Of a stretch of DNA of 64,000 bases, positions 55,168 to 63,361 are shown in pieces. A program made the translations under genes and the position numbers. The DNA is from Kitasatospora terrestris. GTDB taxonomy: Bacteria; Actinomycetota; Actinomycetes; Streptomycetales; Streptomycetaceae. The number at the start of each line of letters is the position of its first letter. Position 1 is the first letter of the stretch. Under the pieces are notes generated by a model, which was given only the letters and a program-made list of their open reading frames with translations, searched no databases and had not been told where the DNA came from. The stretch spans positions 2,480,001-2,544,000 of the forward strand of contig NZ_BAABIS010000001.1 in the NCBI RefSeq assembly GCF_039542905.1, given 5' to 3'.

Positions 55168-56454
55168 TTGGCCGGACACATCCAGGACCGCTGGCACAAG
55201 ACCGAGATCGGCCCGGACGGCAAGCCCCGTCGCGTCAAGACCGAGCGGTACGGCACCGGTTCCCGCTACCGCGCCCGGTACATCGGGCCGGACGGCACGG
55301 AGAAGAGCAAGGCGTTCCCGGACCGCCAGAAGCGCCAGGCCGAACTGTGGCTGGCCAACATCGAGGCCGACATGTCGCGGGGCCAGTACGTCGACCCGAA
55401 GGCCGCCAAGGTGACCTTCCGGCAGTACGCCGAGCGCTGGTTGGAGTCGCAGACCACGGACCACAACACCCGTTCGTCCGTCGATGCGCAGATCCGCCGA
55501 CACGCGATCCCGTACCTCGGCATCCGACCGCTGGACTCCTTCCAGCCGTCGCACATCCGGGAGTGGCTCAGGGAGTTGGAAAAGGCGGTGCCCGCGTCCT
55601 CGTACCGGCGGGTCATCTTCGGCAACGTCTCCAGCATCTTCATGGCGGCGATGGAGGACCGCCTCCGGACCACGAACCCGTGCCGCTCCCGCTCGGTGAC
55701 CCCGCCGGGCCGGGCTCCCGGCCGGGTCCGGCCTTGGACGGCAGAACGGGTGGAGGCCGTCCGGGCCGCACTACCGGCCCGGTACCGGGCGATGGTGGAC
55801 GCGGCCGGCGGCTGCGGCCTCCGGCAGGGCGAGGTGTTCGGCCTGCCGGTCGACGAGATCCGGTCTGACACCGGCTGGCTGCACGTGGGCTTGCAGATCA
55901 AGGACATCGGCGGGCGTCTGGTGTTCGCTCCGCCGAAGCGCGGGAAGGTCCGCGACGTGCCGCTGCCGGAACGGGTGGCCGGCATCTTCGAGGCCCACCT
56001 CGCCGCCTTCCCGCCGGAGACCGTGACGCTACCCTGGCTGACGCCCGACGGCCCGCCGGTGACCAAGCGGCTGCTGTTCTCGCGCGAGCAGGGCGGCGCC
56101 GTGCGACGGAGCGACTTCAACACCTACGCGTGGAAGCCCGCCCTCGTGATTGCGGGGGTGATCCCTCCTCCGGAGAAGTGGGGTCGCTTCCAGGCGTCGC
56201 GGGAGGACGGCATGCACGCGCTGCGGCACTTCTACGCCTCGATGCTGCTCGACTCCGGCGAGAGCGTCAAGGCGCTCAGCGGGTACCTCGGGCACACCGA
56301 CCCCGGGTTCACGCTCCGGGTCTACACGCACCTGATGCCGAGCAGCGACGGCCGCACCCGCCGGGCCGTCGACGCGCTCTACGACGCCCTCGGATGGGCC
56401 GCCGCTCCGCAACCCCACGGCCCACAGACGGCCCAGGAAGGACAAAAGCCCTGA
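55168..56454 (+). CDS. int: Tyrosine-type site-specific integrase
   Basis: A 428-residue recombinase from TTG 55168. The N-terminal part holds an arm-binding/AP2-like region (RYRARYIGPDGTEKSKAF) and a SAM-like core-binding domain (TFRQYAERWLESQTT...). The catalytic residues are R219, H350, R353, H376 and Y386, all in their expected contexts (GGCGLRQGEVFGL, HALRHFYASMLL, GYLGHTDPGFTLRVYTHL). It should recombine the 62-bp glnA2-derived core. The gene abuts attR, the usual arrangement. Confidence 0.95.
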   Translation: MAGHIQDRWHKTEIGPDGKPRRVKTERYGTGSRYRARYIGPDGTEKSKAFPDRQKRQAELWLANIEADMSRGQYVDPKAAKVTFRQYAERWLESQTTDHNTRSSVDAQIRRHAIPYLGIRPLDSFQPSHIREWLRELEKAVPASSYRRVIFGNVSSIFMAAMEDRLRTTNPCRSRSVTPPGRAPGRVRPWTAERVEAVRAALPARYRAMVDAAGGCGLRQGEVFGLPVDEIRSDTGWLHVGLQIKDIGGRLVFAPPKRGKVRDVPLPERVAGIFEAHLAAFPPETVTLPWLTPDGPPVTKRLLFSREQGGAVRRSDFNTYAWKPALVIAGVIPPPEKWGRFQASREDGMHALRHFYASMLLDSGESVKALSGYLGHTDPGFTLRVYTHLMPSSDGRTRRAVDALYDALGWAAAPQPHGPQTAQEGQKP

Positions 56455-56458
56455 AAAC

Positions 56459-56499
56459 GCCCCTCGGGCCGACGGATGTGATCCGTCGACCCGAGGGGC
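56459..56499 (+). terminator. Terminator of the xis-int operon
   Basis: GCCCCTCGGG pairs with CCCGAGGGGC, with an inner GACGGAT/ATCCGTC stem, just after the int stop. It also separates int from the convergent glnA2 tail. Confidence 0.85.
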
Positions 56500-56531
56500 T
56501 TCTGGCGTTTCAGACCTGCCCTGACCTGCGG

Positions 56532-56618
56532 TTACAGCACCTGGAGGTTCTTCCGCAGCTCGAACGGGGTGACCTCGGAGCGGTACTCCTCCCACTCCTG
56601 GCGCTTGTTGCGCAGGAA
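56532..56618 (-). other. attR / replacement glnA2 tail
   Basis: Element-borne copy of the glnA2 3' end. Positions 56557-56618 match 33460-33521 exactly. In the outer 25 bases three third-codon positions differ (L, R, L codons) without changing the protein. Confidence 0.9.
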
Positions 56619-57893
56619 GAAGTCGAAGACGTGCTCGCCGAGGGTCTCGGCGACGAGTTCGCTGCGCTGCATGAGGTCGATGGCCTCGCCGAGGTTCTGC
56701 GGCATCGGCTGGATGCCGAGCGAGCGGCGCTCCGCGTCGGAGAGCGCCCAGACGTCGTCCTCGGCGCCGGCGGGGAGCTCCAGGCCGTCCTCGATGCCCT
56801 TGAGGCCGGCGGCGAGGACCACGGCGTAGGCGAGGTACGGGTTGCAGCCGGTGTCGAGCGAGCGGACCTCGACGCGGGTGGAGCCCTGCTTGCCGGGCTT
56901 GTACATCGGGACGCGGATCAGCGCGGACCGGTTGTTGTGGCCCCAGCAGATGTAGGAGGGGGCCTCGCCGCCGGCGCCGGCGGTGCGCTGGGAGCCGCCC
57001 CAGATGCGCTTGTAGGAGTTGACCCACTGGTTGGTGACGGCGGCGGTCTCGGCGGCGTACTTGAGCAGGCCGGCGATGAAGGAGCGGCCGACCTTGGAGA
57101 GCTGGTACTCGGCGCCGGACTCGTGGAAGGCGTTGCGGTCGCCCTCGAAGAGGGAGACGTGGGTGTGCATGCCGGAGCCGGGGAAGCCGGAGAACGGCTT
57201 GGGCATGAAGCTGGCGTGGACGCCCTGCTCCAGCGCGACCTCCTTCATGACCAGGCGGAAGGTCATGATGTTGTCGGCGGTGGAGAGCGCGTCGGCGTAG
57301 CGGAGGTCGATCTCCTGCTGTCCGGGGGCGCCCTCGTGGTGGGAGAACTCGACCGAGATGCCCATCGACTCGAGCATGGTGATGGCCTGGCGGCGGAAGT
57401 CGTGGCCGACGCCGCGCGGGGTGTGGTCGAAGTAGCCGGACTGGTCGGCGGGGATGGGGGCGGTGCCGTCGCCGGGGAGGTTCTTCAGCAGGAAGAACTC
57501 GATCTCCGGGTGGGTGTAGAAGGTGAACCCCAGGTCGGACGCCTTCTCCAGGGTGCGCTTGAGGACGAAGCGCGGGTCGGCGTACGACGGCGAGCCGTCG
57601 GGCATCATGATGTCGCAGAACATCCGCGCGGTGCCGGGGGTCTCCGAGCGCCACGGCAGTATCTGGAAGGTGGTCGGGTCCGGCTTGGCGATCATGTCGG
57701 ACTCGTAGACCCGGGCGAAGCCCTCGATCGCCGAGCCGTCGAACCCGATCCCCTCGTCGAACGCCTGCTCCAGCTCGGCCGGAGCGACCGCGACCGACTT
57801 CAGGAACCCGAGCACATCGGTGAACCACAGCCGGACAAAACGGATGTCACGCTCCTCGAGCGTGCGAAGCACGAACTCCTGCTGCTTGCCCAT
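56532..57893 (-). CDS. glnA2: Glutamine synthetase-like enzyme (GlnA2 type)
   Basis: A 453-residue GSI-fold enzyme starting at ATG 57893, the family length. Visible motifs: FDGSAIEGF, PEIEFFLL, HEGAPGQQEIDLRY, GSGMHTHVSLF and the ATP-loop NPYLAYAVVLAAGLKGI. The usual adenylylation site NLYDLP is replaced by DDVWALS, so it is not a GlnE target. In Streptomyces coelicolor GlnA2 is linked to gamma-glutamylation of polyamines rather than ammonia assimilation. Its last 28 codons overlap the element core; the frame is intact because the AICE supplies the tail. Confidence 0.9.
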   Translation of the reverse strand: MGKQQEFVLRTLEERDIRFVRLWFTDVLGFLKSVAVAPAELEQAFDEGIGFDGSAIEGFARVYESDMIAKPDPTTFQILPWRSETPGTARMFCDIMMPDGSPSYADPRFVLKRTLEKASDLGFTFYTHPEIEFFLLKNLPGDGTAPIPADQSGYFDHTPRGVGHDFRRQAITMLESMGISVEFSHHEGAPGQQEIDLRYADALSTADNIMTFRLVMKEVALEQGVHASFMPKPFSGFPGSGMHTHVSLFEGDRNAFHESGAEYQLSKVGRSFIAGLLKYAAETAAVTNQWVNSYKRIWGGSQRTAGAGGEAPSYICWGHNNRSALIRVPMYKPGKQGSTRVEVRSLDTGCNPYLAYAVVLAAGLKGIEDGLELPAGAEDDVWALSDAERRSLGIQPMPQNLGEAIDLMQRSELVAETLGEHVFDFFLRNKRQEWEEYRSEVTPFELRKNLQVL

Positions 57894-58068
57894 GGGGACA
57901 GTCTCACCTCTGCTCTTTACGTCCGTGTTACGCCCGCGGGCGTGACCGGAACCGGCTGCTCCCATCATGGCGGATCTTCCTGCGGAGTCCACCCCCGGGC
58001 AGGCCGCGGTAGGCCGCGGAACGCCCGGCGGGGAGACATAACGTCAGTTCGACGATTACACTCGTGGC

Positions 58069-59823
58069 ATGCCCAACATCCGTCTCGCCCTGAGCCAGAC
58101 CGACCCGTGGGTCGGCGACATCGACCGCAACCGTGACGAGGTGGTGCGCTGGACCAGGCGGGCCGCCGAGGCCGGAGCGCAGCTGGTCGCGTTCCCGGAG
58201 ATGGCCCTGACCGGCTACCCGGTGGAGGACCTGGCGCTGCGCGGCTCCTTCGTGGAGGCCTCGCGGACGGCGCTGGTCGAGCTGGCCTCCCGGCTGGCGG
58301 CGGAGGGCCTGGGCGAGCTGCCGGTGGTGCTGGGCTACCTGGGCCGCTCGGAGCACGAGGAGCACCGGACGCACCGCCCGGCCGGCTCGCCGCAGAACTG
58401 CGCGGCGGTGCTGTACCGCGGCGAAGTGGTGGACCGTTTCGCCAAGCACTTCCTGCCGAACTACGGCGTGTTCGACGAGTACCGGTACTTCGTGCCGGGC
58501 GACCGGCTGTCGGTGCTGCGGCTGCACGGGGTGGACGTGGCGCTGGCGATCTGCGAGGACATCTGGCAGGAGGGCGGCCGGGTCACCGCGGCGGGCGAGG
58601 TCGGCGCCGGGCTGCTGCTGGTGATCAACGGCTCGCCGTACGAGCGCAACAAGGACGACGCGCGGCTGGAGCTGGTCCGCCGCCGGGCCGCGGAGGCGGG
58701 CTGCCCGCTGGCGTACCTGAACATGGTCGGCGCCCAGGACGAGCTGGTCTTCGACGGCGACTCGCTGGTGGTGTCGGCGGACGGCGAGGTGCTGGCGCGG
58801 GCGCCGCAGTTCGAGGAGACGCTGCTGCTGGTCGACCTGGAGCTGCCGGCCGCCGAGGGCGACCAGCCGGACGGGCTGATCCTCAGCGACGGGCTGCGGC
58901 TGGCCCGCACCGACCTGGGCGGCGAGCGGCTGCCCGCCCCGGCCGAGCCGGTGGCGGCGCAGGTCGCGCCGCGGCTGGACGACGAGGCGGAGATCTACCA
59001 GGCGCTGGTGGAGGGCACCCGGGCGTACGTCCGCAAGAACGGCTTCCGCTCGGTGCTGATCGGCCTGTCCGGCGGCATCGACTCCGCGCTGGTCGCGGCG
59101 ATCGCGGTGGACGCGGTCGGCGCCGGGAACGTCCACTGCGTGTCGATGCCCAGCAAGTACTCCTCGCAGCACTCCCGGGACGACGCCGCCGAGCTGGCCC
59201 GCCGCACCGGCCTCAACTTCCGCACGGTGTCGATCGCGCCGATGGTCGAGGCGTACCTGGGCGCCACCGACCTCACCGGGCTGGCGGAGGAGAACCTGCA
59301 GTCCCGGGTCCGCGGCACGCTGCTGATGGCGATCTCCAACCAGGAGGGGCACATCGTGCTCGCGCCCGGCAACAAGAGCGAGCTGGCGGTCGGCTACTCG
59401 ACGCTGTACGGCGACTCGGTGGGCGCGTACGGCCCGATCAAGGACGTCTACAAGTCGCTGGTCTTCCGGCTGGCGGCCTGGCGCAACGACGAGGCCGTGC
59501 GGCGCGGCGAGGTGCCGCCGATCCCGGAGAACACCATCCTCAAGCCGCCGTCCGCCGAGCTGCGGCCGGACCAGAAGGACACCGACTCGCTGCCCGACTA
59601 CGACCTGCTGGACACCGTGCTCGACCTGTACGTCGAGGGCGACCAGGGCCGGGACGCGATCGTCGCGGCCGGCTACCCGGCCGAGGTGGTGGACCGGGTG
59701 GTGCGGCTGGTCGACACCGCCGAGTACAAGCGGCGCCAGTACCCGCCGGGCCCGAAGATCTCGCCGAAGGGCTTCGGCCGGGACCGCCGACTGCCCATCA
59801 CCAACCGCTGGCGGCGCGGCTGA
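58069..59823 (+). CDS. nadE: Glutamine-dependent NAD+ synthetase
   Basis: A 584-residue two-domain enzyme. The N-terminal nitrilase-like glutaminase domain has catalytic E44 (FPEMALTGYP), K126 (FAKHFLPNYG) and C162 (LAICEDIW). The C-terminal synthetase has the PP-loop LSGGIDSALVAA with S334 and the ATP/NaAD motifs PGNKSELAVGYSTLYGD. It makes NAD from nicotinate adenine dinucleotide using glutamine amide nitrogen. It is divergent from glnA2. Confidence 0.95.
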   Translation: MPNIRLALSQTDPWVGDIDRNRDEVVRWTRRAAEAGAQLVAFPEMALTGYPVEDLALRGSFVEASRTALVELASRLAAEGLGELPVVLGYLGRSEHEEHRTHRPAGSPQNCAAVLYRGEVVDRFAKHFLPNYGVFDEYRYFVPGDRLSVLRLHGVDVALAICEDIWQEGGRVTAAGEVGAGLLLVINGSPYERNKDDARLELVRRRAAEAGCPLAYLNMVGAQDELVFDGDSLVVSADGEVLARAPQFEETLLLVDLELPAAEGDQPDGLILSDGLRLARTDLGGERLPAPAEPVAAQVAPRLDDEAEIYQALVEGTRAYVRKNGFRSVLIGLSGGIDSALVAAIAVDAVGAGNVHCVSMPSKYSSQHSRDDAAELARRTGLNFRTVSIAPMVEAYLGATDLTGLAEENLQSRVRGTLLMAISNQEGHIVLAPGNKSELAVGYSTLYGDSVGAYGPIKDVYKSLVFRLAAWRNDEAVRRGEVPPIPENTILKPPSAELRPDQKDTDSLPDYDLLDTVLDLYVEGDQGRDAIVAAGYPAEVVDRVVRLVDTAEYKRRQYPPGPKISPKGFGRDRRLPITNRWRRG

Positions 59824-59851
59824 ACCCGGGTCGGCCGGGCGGGCGGTCCGG

Positions 59852-59977
59852 TAGGGTGAACGCCTGTGCCGGGCCGCGCGCCGCGCCGGCCGACCACGAA
59901 CCGAGGAGGTGGGCCCCATCACCGCTGTGCCAGGACGGGTGCTCCCCTCCGACCGCCCCGCCGCCGCCCAGGCGTAG
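59852..59977 (+). other. Leader with strong Shine-Dalgarno and no normal start
   Basis: TAGGGT (59852-59857) may be a -10 element for the methyltransferase transcript. GAGGAGG (59903-59909) is a full-strength ribosome-binding site, but the next in-frame codon at a useful distance is ATC (59918). GTG 59926 is 16 bases away. A short frame from there ends TAG at 59975. It could encode a leader peptide or be a decoy site. Confidence 0.35.
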
Positions 59978-60025
59978 CCGGGGCGCGGGAGCCCCGCGGA
60001 CGTACTCCGAAAGGCTCCTCCCGCC

Positions 60026-60817
60026 GTGACCCCGTACCCCTCCGCGCTGCTGCGCGCCACCACCGTCCGGAAGCTGCGCGCCGCCGGCTGCGTCTTCGCC
60101 GAGGACGAGGCGCGCCTGCTGATCTCCGCCGCCCGCACCACCGCCGAGCTGGCCGTCCTGGTCGGCCGCCGGGTCGACGGCCTGCCGCTCGAACACGTCG
60201 TCGGCTGGGCCGAGTTCGGCGGGCTGCGGGTGTCCGTCGACCCGGGCGTGTTCGTGCCGCGCCGGCGCTCCGAGTTCCTCGCCGAGCAGGCCGCGGCGCT
60301 GGCCGCGCCCGGGGCGGTGGTGCTCGACCTGTGCTGCGGTTCCGGCGCGCTCGGGGCGGCGGTCGCCGCCGCCGCCGGACCGGTCGACCTGCACGCCGCC
60401 GACCTGGACGAGGCGTCGGTGCGCTGCGCCGCCCGCAACCTCGCCGCCGCGGGCGGGCGGGTGTACCGCGGCGACCTGTACGCGGCCCTCCCCGCCGAGC
60501 TGCGCGGCCGGGTGGACGTCCTGGTCGCCAACGCGCCGTACGTGCCGACCGGCGAGATCGGGCTGCTGCCCCCGGAGGCCCGGGAGCACGAACCGCTGGC
60601 CGCCCTCGACGGCGGGGACGACGGGCTGGCGATCCAGCGCCGGGTCACCGCCGACGCGCCCGCGTGGCTGGCGCCCGGCGGCCACCTGCTGGTCGAGACC
60701 AGCGACCGTCAGGCCACCCGCACCGCGGACGCGTTCGCCGACGCCGGGCTCGCCCCGCGCATCACCGCCTGCGAGGAGCGCGACGCGACCGTGGTGATCG
60801 GCACCCGCGCGCGGTGA
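60026..60817 (+). CDS. HemK-like protein/glutamine methyltransferase family protein
   Basis: A 263-residue S-adenosylmethionine methyltransferase from GTG 60026. The N-terminal region has LPLEHVVGWAEFGGLRVSVDPGVFVPRRRSE, as in PrmC-like enzymes. The SAM motif is VLDLCCGSGALGAA. The catalytic NPPY is altered to NAPY (LVANAPYVP). It may methylate a glutamine or another nitrogen; the altered motif makes release-factor methylation unlikely. It has an unusual leader upstream. Confidence 0.82.
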   Translation: MTPYPSALLRATTVRKLRAAGCVFAEDEARLLISAARTTAELAVLVGRRVDGLPLEHVVGWAEFGGLRVSVDPGVFVPRRRSEFLAEQAAALAAPGAVVLDLCCGSGALGAAVAAAAGPVDLHAADLDEASVRCAARNLAAAGGRVYRGDLYAALPAELRGRVDVLVANAPYVPTGEIGLLPPEAREHEPLAALDGGDDGLAIQRRVTADAPAWLAPGGHLLVETSDRQATRTADAFADAGLAPRITACEERDATVVIGTRAR

Positions 60818-60861
60818 GGCGCGGGCGGTGAGGCGCGGGCGGTGCGCCTCCGGACGGGCCG

Positions 60862-61434
60862 TCAGTCGGGGACGGCGGCGCGCCAGCTCCAGGTGGTGCG
60901 GCGGGGGCGGCCGGGCAGTTCGCCGCGGCCGGCGCACCACAGCAGCACGGCCGCCGGACCGCCCGCCGGGGCGTCCGGGAACAGCCGGGCCAGCACGCCC
61001 TCGCACAGGCCCGGCGGCGGGGACCAGTCGGCGCCGAGGCCGCCCGCGAGGTCCCAGGTGTGCAGCAGCACCTCCGCACAGCCCATCGCCGCGAAGCCGC
61101 CCGGGTCGCACGGCCCCCAGTGCCACGCCCGGGCGTCCGCGGGCGCGGTGTCCAGCACCGCCCGGAGCATCCCGCCCGCCGCCGCGACCACCCGCAGCAC
61201 CTCGGGCGGCGTCGCGCCCTCCCCCACCACCAGGTCGTACGGCAGGTACCCGCCCTCCGCCCGGCCCGCCAACTGCCCGGCGTACGCCGCCAGGTCGTGC
61301 GCCACGTGCGCGGCGGTCTCCCGGCAGCTCCACTCCAGCCCCCGCGCCGGCACCGTCCAGTCGTGCCCGACCGCGTACGGCCCCAGCGTCCGGGTCATCC
61401 ACCCGACCGCCCGCCCCACGTCCCCACCGTCCAT
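60862..61434 (-). CDS. Mycothiol-dependent maleylpyruvate isomerase-family protein
   Basis: A 190-residue DinB-like helical bundle. Conserved features are the N-terminal RAVGWMTRTLGP..DWTVPARGLEWSCRETAAHVAHDLAAYAGQLAG segment and the histidine of VLLHTWDLAGGLG, which together would form the metal site. This is the MDMPI N-domain fold that uses mycothiol. The substrate is unknown. ATG 61434 follows the stop of the upstream EEP gene by two bases, so the two form an operon. Confidence 0.85.
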   Translation of the reverse strand: MDGGDVGRAVGWMTRTLGPYAVGHDWTVPARGLEWSCRETAAHVAHDLAAYAGQLAGRAEGGYLPYDLVVGEGATPPEVLRVVAAAGGMLRAVLDTAPADARAWHWGPCDPGGFAAMGCAEVLLHTWDLAGGLGADWSPPPGLCEGVLARLFPDAPAGGPAAVLLWCAGRGELPGRPRRTTWSWRAAVPD

Positions 61435-61436
61435 GC

Positions 61437-62444
61437 CTAGTAACGGTAGTCCGCGGTGATCGCCAGGTGGTCGCTGCCGTCGGCGGCGAGGGTGCGGGAG
61501 TCGGTGGGGGTGAGACCGCCCTTGCTGAGGATCTGGTCGATCCGGGCCATCGGGAAGGACGCGGGCCAGGAGAAGCCGAAGCCGTCGCCGGCGGCGCCCT
61601 GGGCGGAGCGCATCTGGGAGGTTACCGGCGCGAGGCTGCGGTCGTTCATGGTGCCGTTGAGGTCGCCGAGCAGCAGGACCTTCTTCAGCGGCTCGGCCTC
61701 GATCGCGTCACCGAGCGCCTGCGCGCTGACGTCCCGCTGCCCGGCGGTGAAGCCGCTGTCGAACTTCAGCCGGACGGAGGGCAGGTGGGCGACGTACACG
61801 GCGAGCGGGCCCTCGGGGGTGGTGACCTCGGCACGGAAGGCGCGGGTCCAGCCGATCCTGATGTCGACGACGGAGACGCCGGAGATCGGGTAGCTGGACC
61901 ACAGGCCGACGGTGCCCTCGACCGCGTGGTACGGGTACTTCCCGGCGAGCCCCCTGGCGTAGGTGGAGACGGCACCGCCGGCGATCTCCTCCAGGGCGAC
62001 GATCTGCGCTCCGGAGTCGTTGAGGAGCTTCACGGTGCCGGCCGGGTCGGTGTTGGCGGCGGCGACGTTGTGGCTGAGCACCTTGAAGTCGCCGGGACCG
62101 GTGCTCTTGTCGGTGAGCAGCCCGCCGAACATGTTGAGCCACAGCGCGGTGGGCAGCAGGACGGCGAGCAGCGCGGTGGCGGAGCGCCGCCACACGCCGA
62201 GCCCGAGCAGGACCGGGATCGTCAGGCCGAGCCAGGGCAGGAAGGTCTCCAGCAGGCTGCCGAGGTTGCCGACGCCGTTGGGGACCTCGGCGTGGAAGGC
62301 GAGCAGGACGGCGACGAGCAGGGCGAGCGCGGCGACGACCAGGCCGCGCCGCCAGCCGAGGCCGAGCCGGGCGAGACCGCGTCGCGGGGCGGGAGGCTGC
62401 GCACCGTCCGCCGCCTCGGCCGCCGGACTGTCCGCCTGCACCAT
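61437..62444 (-). CDS. VanJ-like membrane endonuclease/exonuclease/phosphatase-fold protein
   Basis: A 335-residue protein read from ATG 62444, with GGAGGAG five bases upstream. Three N-terminal transmembrane segments (VVAALALLVAVLLAFHA, LPWLGLTIPVLLGLGVW, ATALLAVLLPTALWLNMF) precede an extracytoplasmic EEP domain. The EEP domain has SHNVAAANTDPAGT, ALEEIAGG, LLLGDLNGTMND and the C-terminal SDHLAITADY. The topology matches VanJ of Streptomyces coelicolor, which confers teicoplanin resistance by acting on lipid-phosphate precursors. The resistance function is not proven here. Confidence 0.88.
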   Translation of the reverse strand: MVQADSPAAEAADGAQPPAPRRGLARLGLGWRRGLVVAALALLVAVLLAFHAEVPNGVGNLGSLLETFLPWLGLTIPVLLGLGVWRRSATALLAVLLPTALWLNMFGGLLTDKSTGPGDFKVLSHNVAAANTDPAGTVKLLNDSGAQIVALEEIAGGAVSTYARGLAGKYPYHAVEGTVGLWSSYPISGVSVVDIRIGWTRAFRAEVTTPEGPLAVYVAHLPSVRLKFDSGFTAGQRDVSAQALGDAIEAEPLKKVLLLGDLNGTMNDRSLAPVTSQMRSAQGAAGDGFGFSWPASFPMARIDQILSKGGLTPTDSRTLAADGSDHLAITADYRY

Positions 62445-62603
62445 GCCCACTCCTCCGTGCCGTTCCGTGTTCTGTCGTGTCCGGCTGTGGCCGAGTTCGG
62501 ACCGATTCCGGAGGAATTGGTCTGATTCTCGGCTCAGCCTATGACGGGACAGACGCGGCGGGGGCGACGCCGGGTTCCGGCGCGGCCCCGGCTGTGGGCT
62601 CGG

Positions 62604-63338
62604 TCACGGCCGGTCGGACGGCTCCGGCCGGGGTCGGGTGCCGATGCCCTGCAGGACGGTGTCGACCATGGTGCGGGCCAGGTCGGGGTCGTCCAGCGGG
62701 GAGTCGTCCCAGAGCACGCTGCGCAGCAGGATCGGGCCGAGGACCAGTTCGCAGAGCAGTTCCACGTCGACGTCGGAGCGCAGTTCGCCCTCGGCGACGC
62801 CGCGGCGGACGATCGTGCGGAGGAGTTCGCGCCGCGGCTTGATCACTCGTTCGTGGTACGTCGCCTTCAGTTCGGGCCAGGCGCCCATCTGGCCGAGGGC
62901 GGACTTCACCACCCAGCGGGAGCGCTTGATCAGGCCGCGCCGGCGCATGTACTCGACCAGCGCGATCAGGTCGTCCCGGTAGGTCGGTCCGACCAGCGGC
63001 GGGGGCGGCTGCTCCAGGCGGTCGATCACGTCGACCAGCAGGGCCTCCTTGTTGGGCCAGCGCCGGTAGATGGTGGCCTTGCCGACGCCCGCGGCGGCGG
63101 CGATCCGTTCGACGGAGAGTTCGGCGAGCCCGCTGCCGTCCTCCATCAGGCGCTCGACGGCGGCGAAGATCGCCTGCTCGGCCGCCTCGCTGCGCGGACG
63201 CCCGCGGCGCGGGGCGGCGCCGGCCGCCGCGTCGGTCGCGGCGGCCGGGCCGGTCCCGGGGCACGGGGCGGGTCCGGTGCCCGGGGCGGGTCCGGTGGAG
63301 TCGGCGGCCGGCTGCGTGCCCGGCAGGTCGATCTTCAT
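62604..63338 (-). CDS. TetR-family repressor
   Basis: A 244-residue regulator from ATG 63338. A Gly/Ala/Pro-rich N-terminal tail precedes the HTH (AAEQAIFAAVERLMEDGSGLAELSVERIAAAAGVGKATIYRRWPNKEALLVDVIDRL). It lies 23 bases after an MFS exporter gene in the same direction, so it probably represses its own operon. A leaky or early start is possible because no strong ribosome-binding site precedes it. Confidence 0.88.
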   Translation of the reverse strand: MKIDLPGTQPAADSTGPAPGTGPAPCPGTGPAAATDAAAGAAPRRGRPRSEAAEQAIFAAVERLMEDGSGLAELSVERIAAAAGVGKATIYRRWPNKEALLVDVIDRLEQPPPPLVGPTYRDDLIALVEYMRRRGLIKRSRWVVKSALGQMGAWPELKATYHERVIKPRRELLRTIVRRGVAEGELRSDVDVELLCELVLGPILLRSVLWDDSPLDDPDLARTMVDTVLQGIGTRPRPEPSDRP

Positions 63339-63361
63339 GCGCCCATTCTCCACCGGCCGGC

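Larger units (their letters stand above)
33460..56618 (+). mobile_element. Integrative and conjugative element (AICE) in the 3' end of glnA2
   Basis: About 23 kb bounded by a 62-bp direct repeat of glnA2 coding sequence. It encodes tyrosine integrase, excisionase, primase-polymerase and helicase replication proteins, SSB, an FtsK-type double-stranded-DNA translocase, spread-like membrane proteins and a KorSA-like GntR repressor. This is the standard gene set of actinomycete ICEs that replicate as plasmids. It lacks a type IV secretion system, as expected for TraB-mediated transfer. The right end regenerates a full-length glnA2. The left 9 kb is accessory and possibly composite. Confidence 0.9.
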
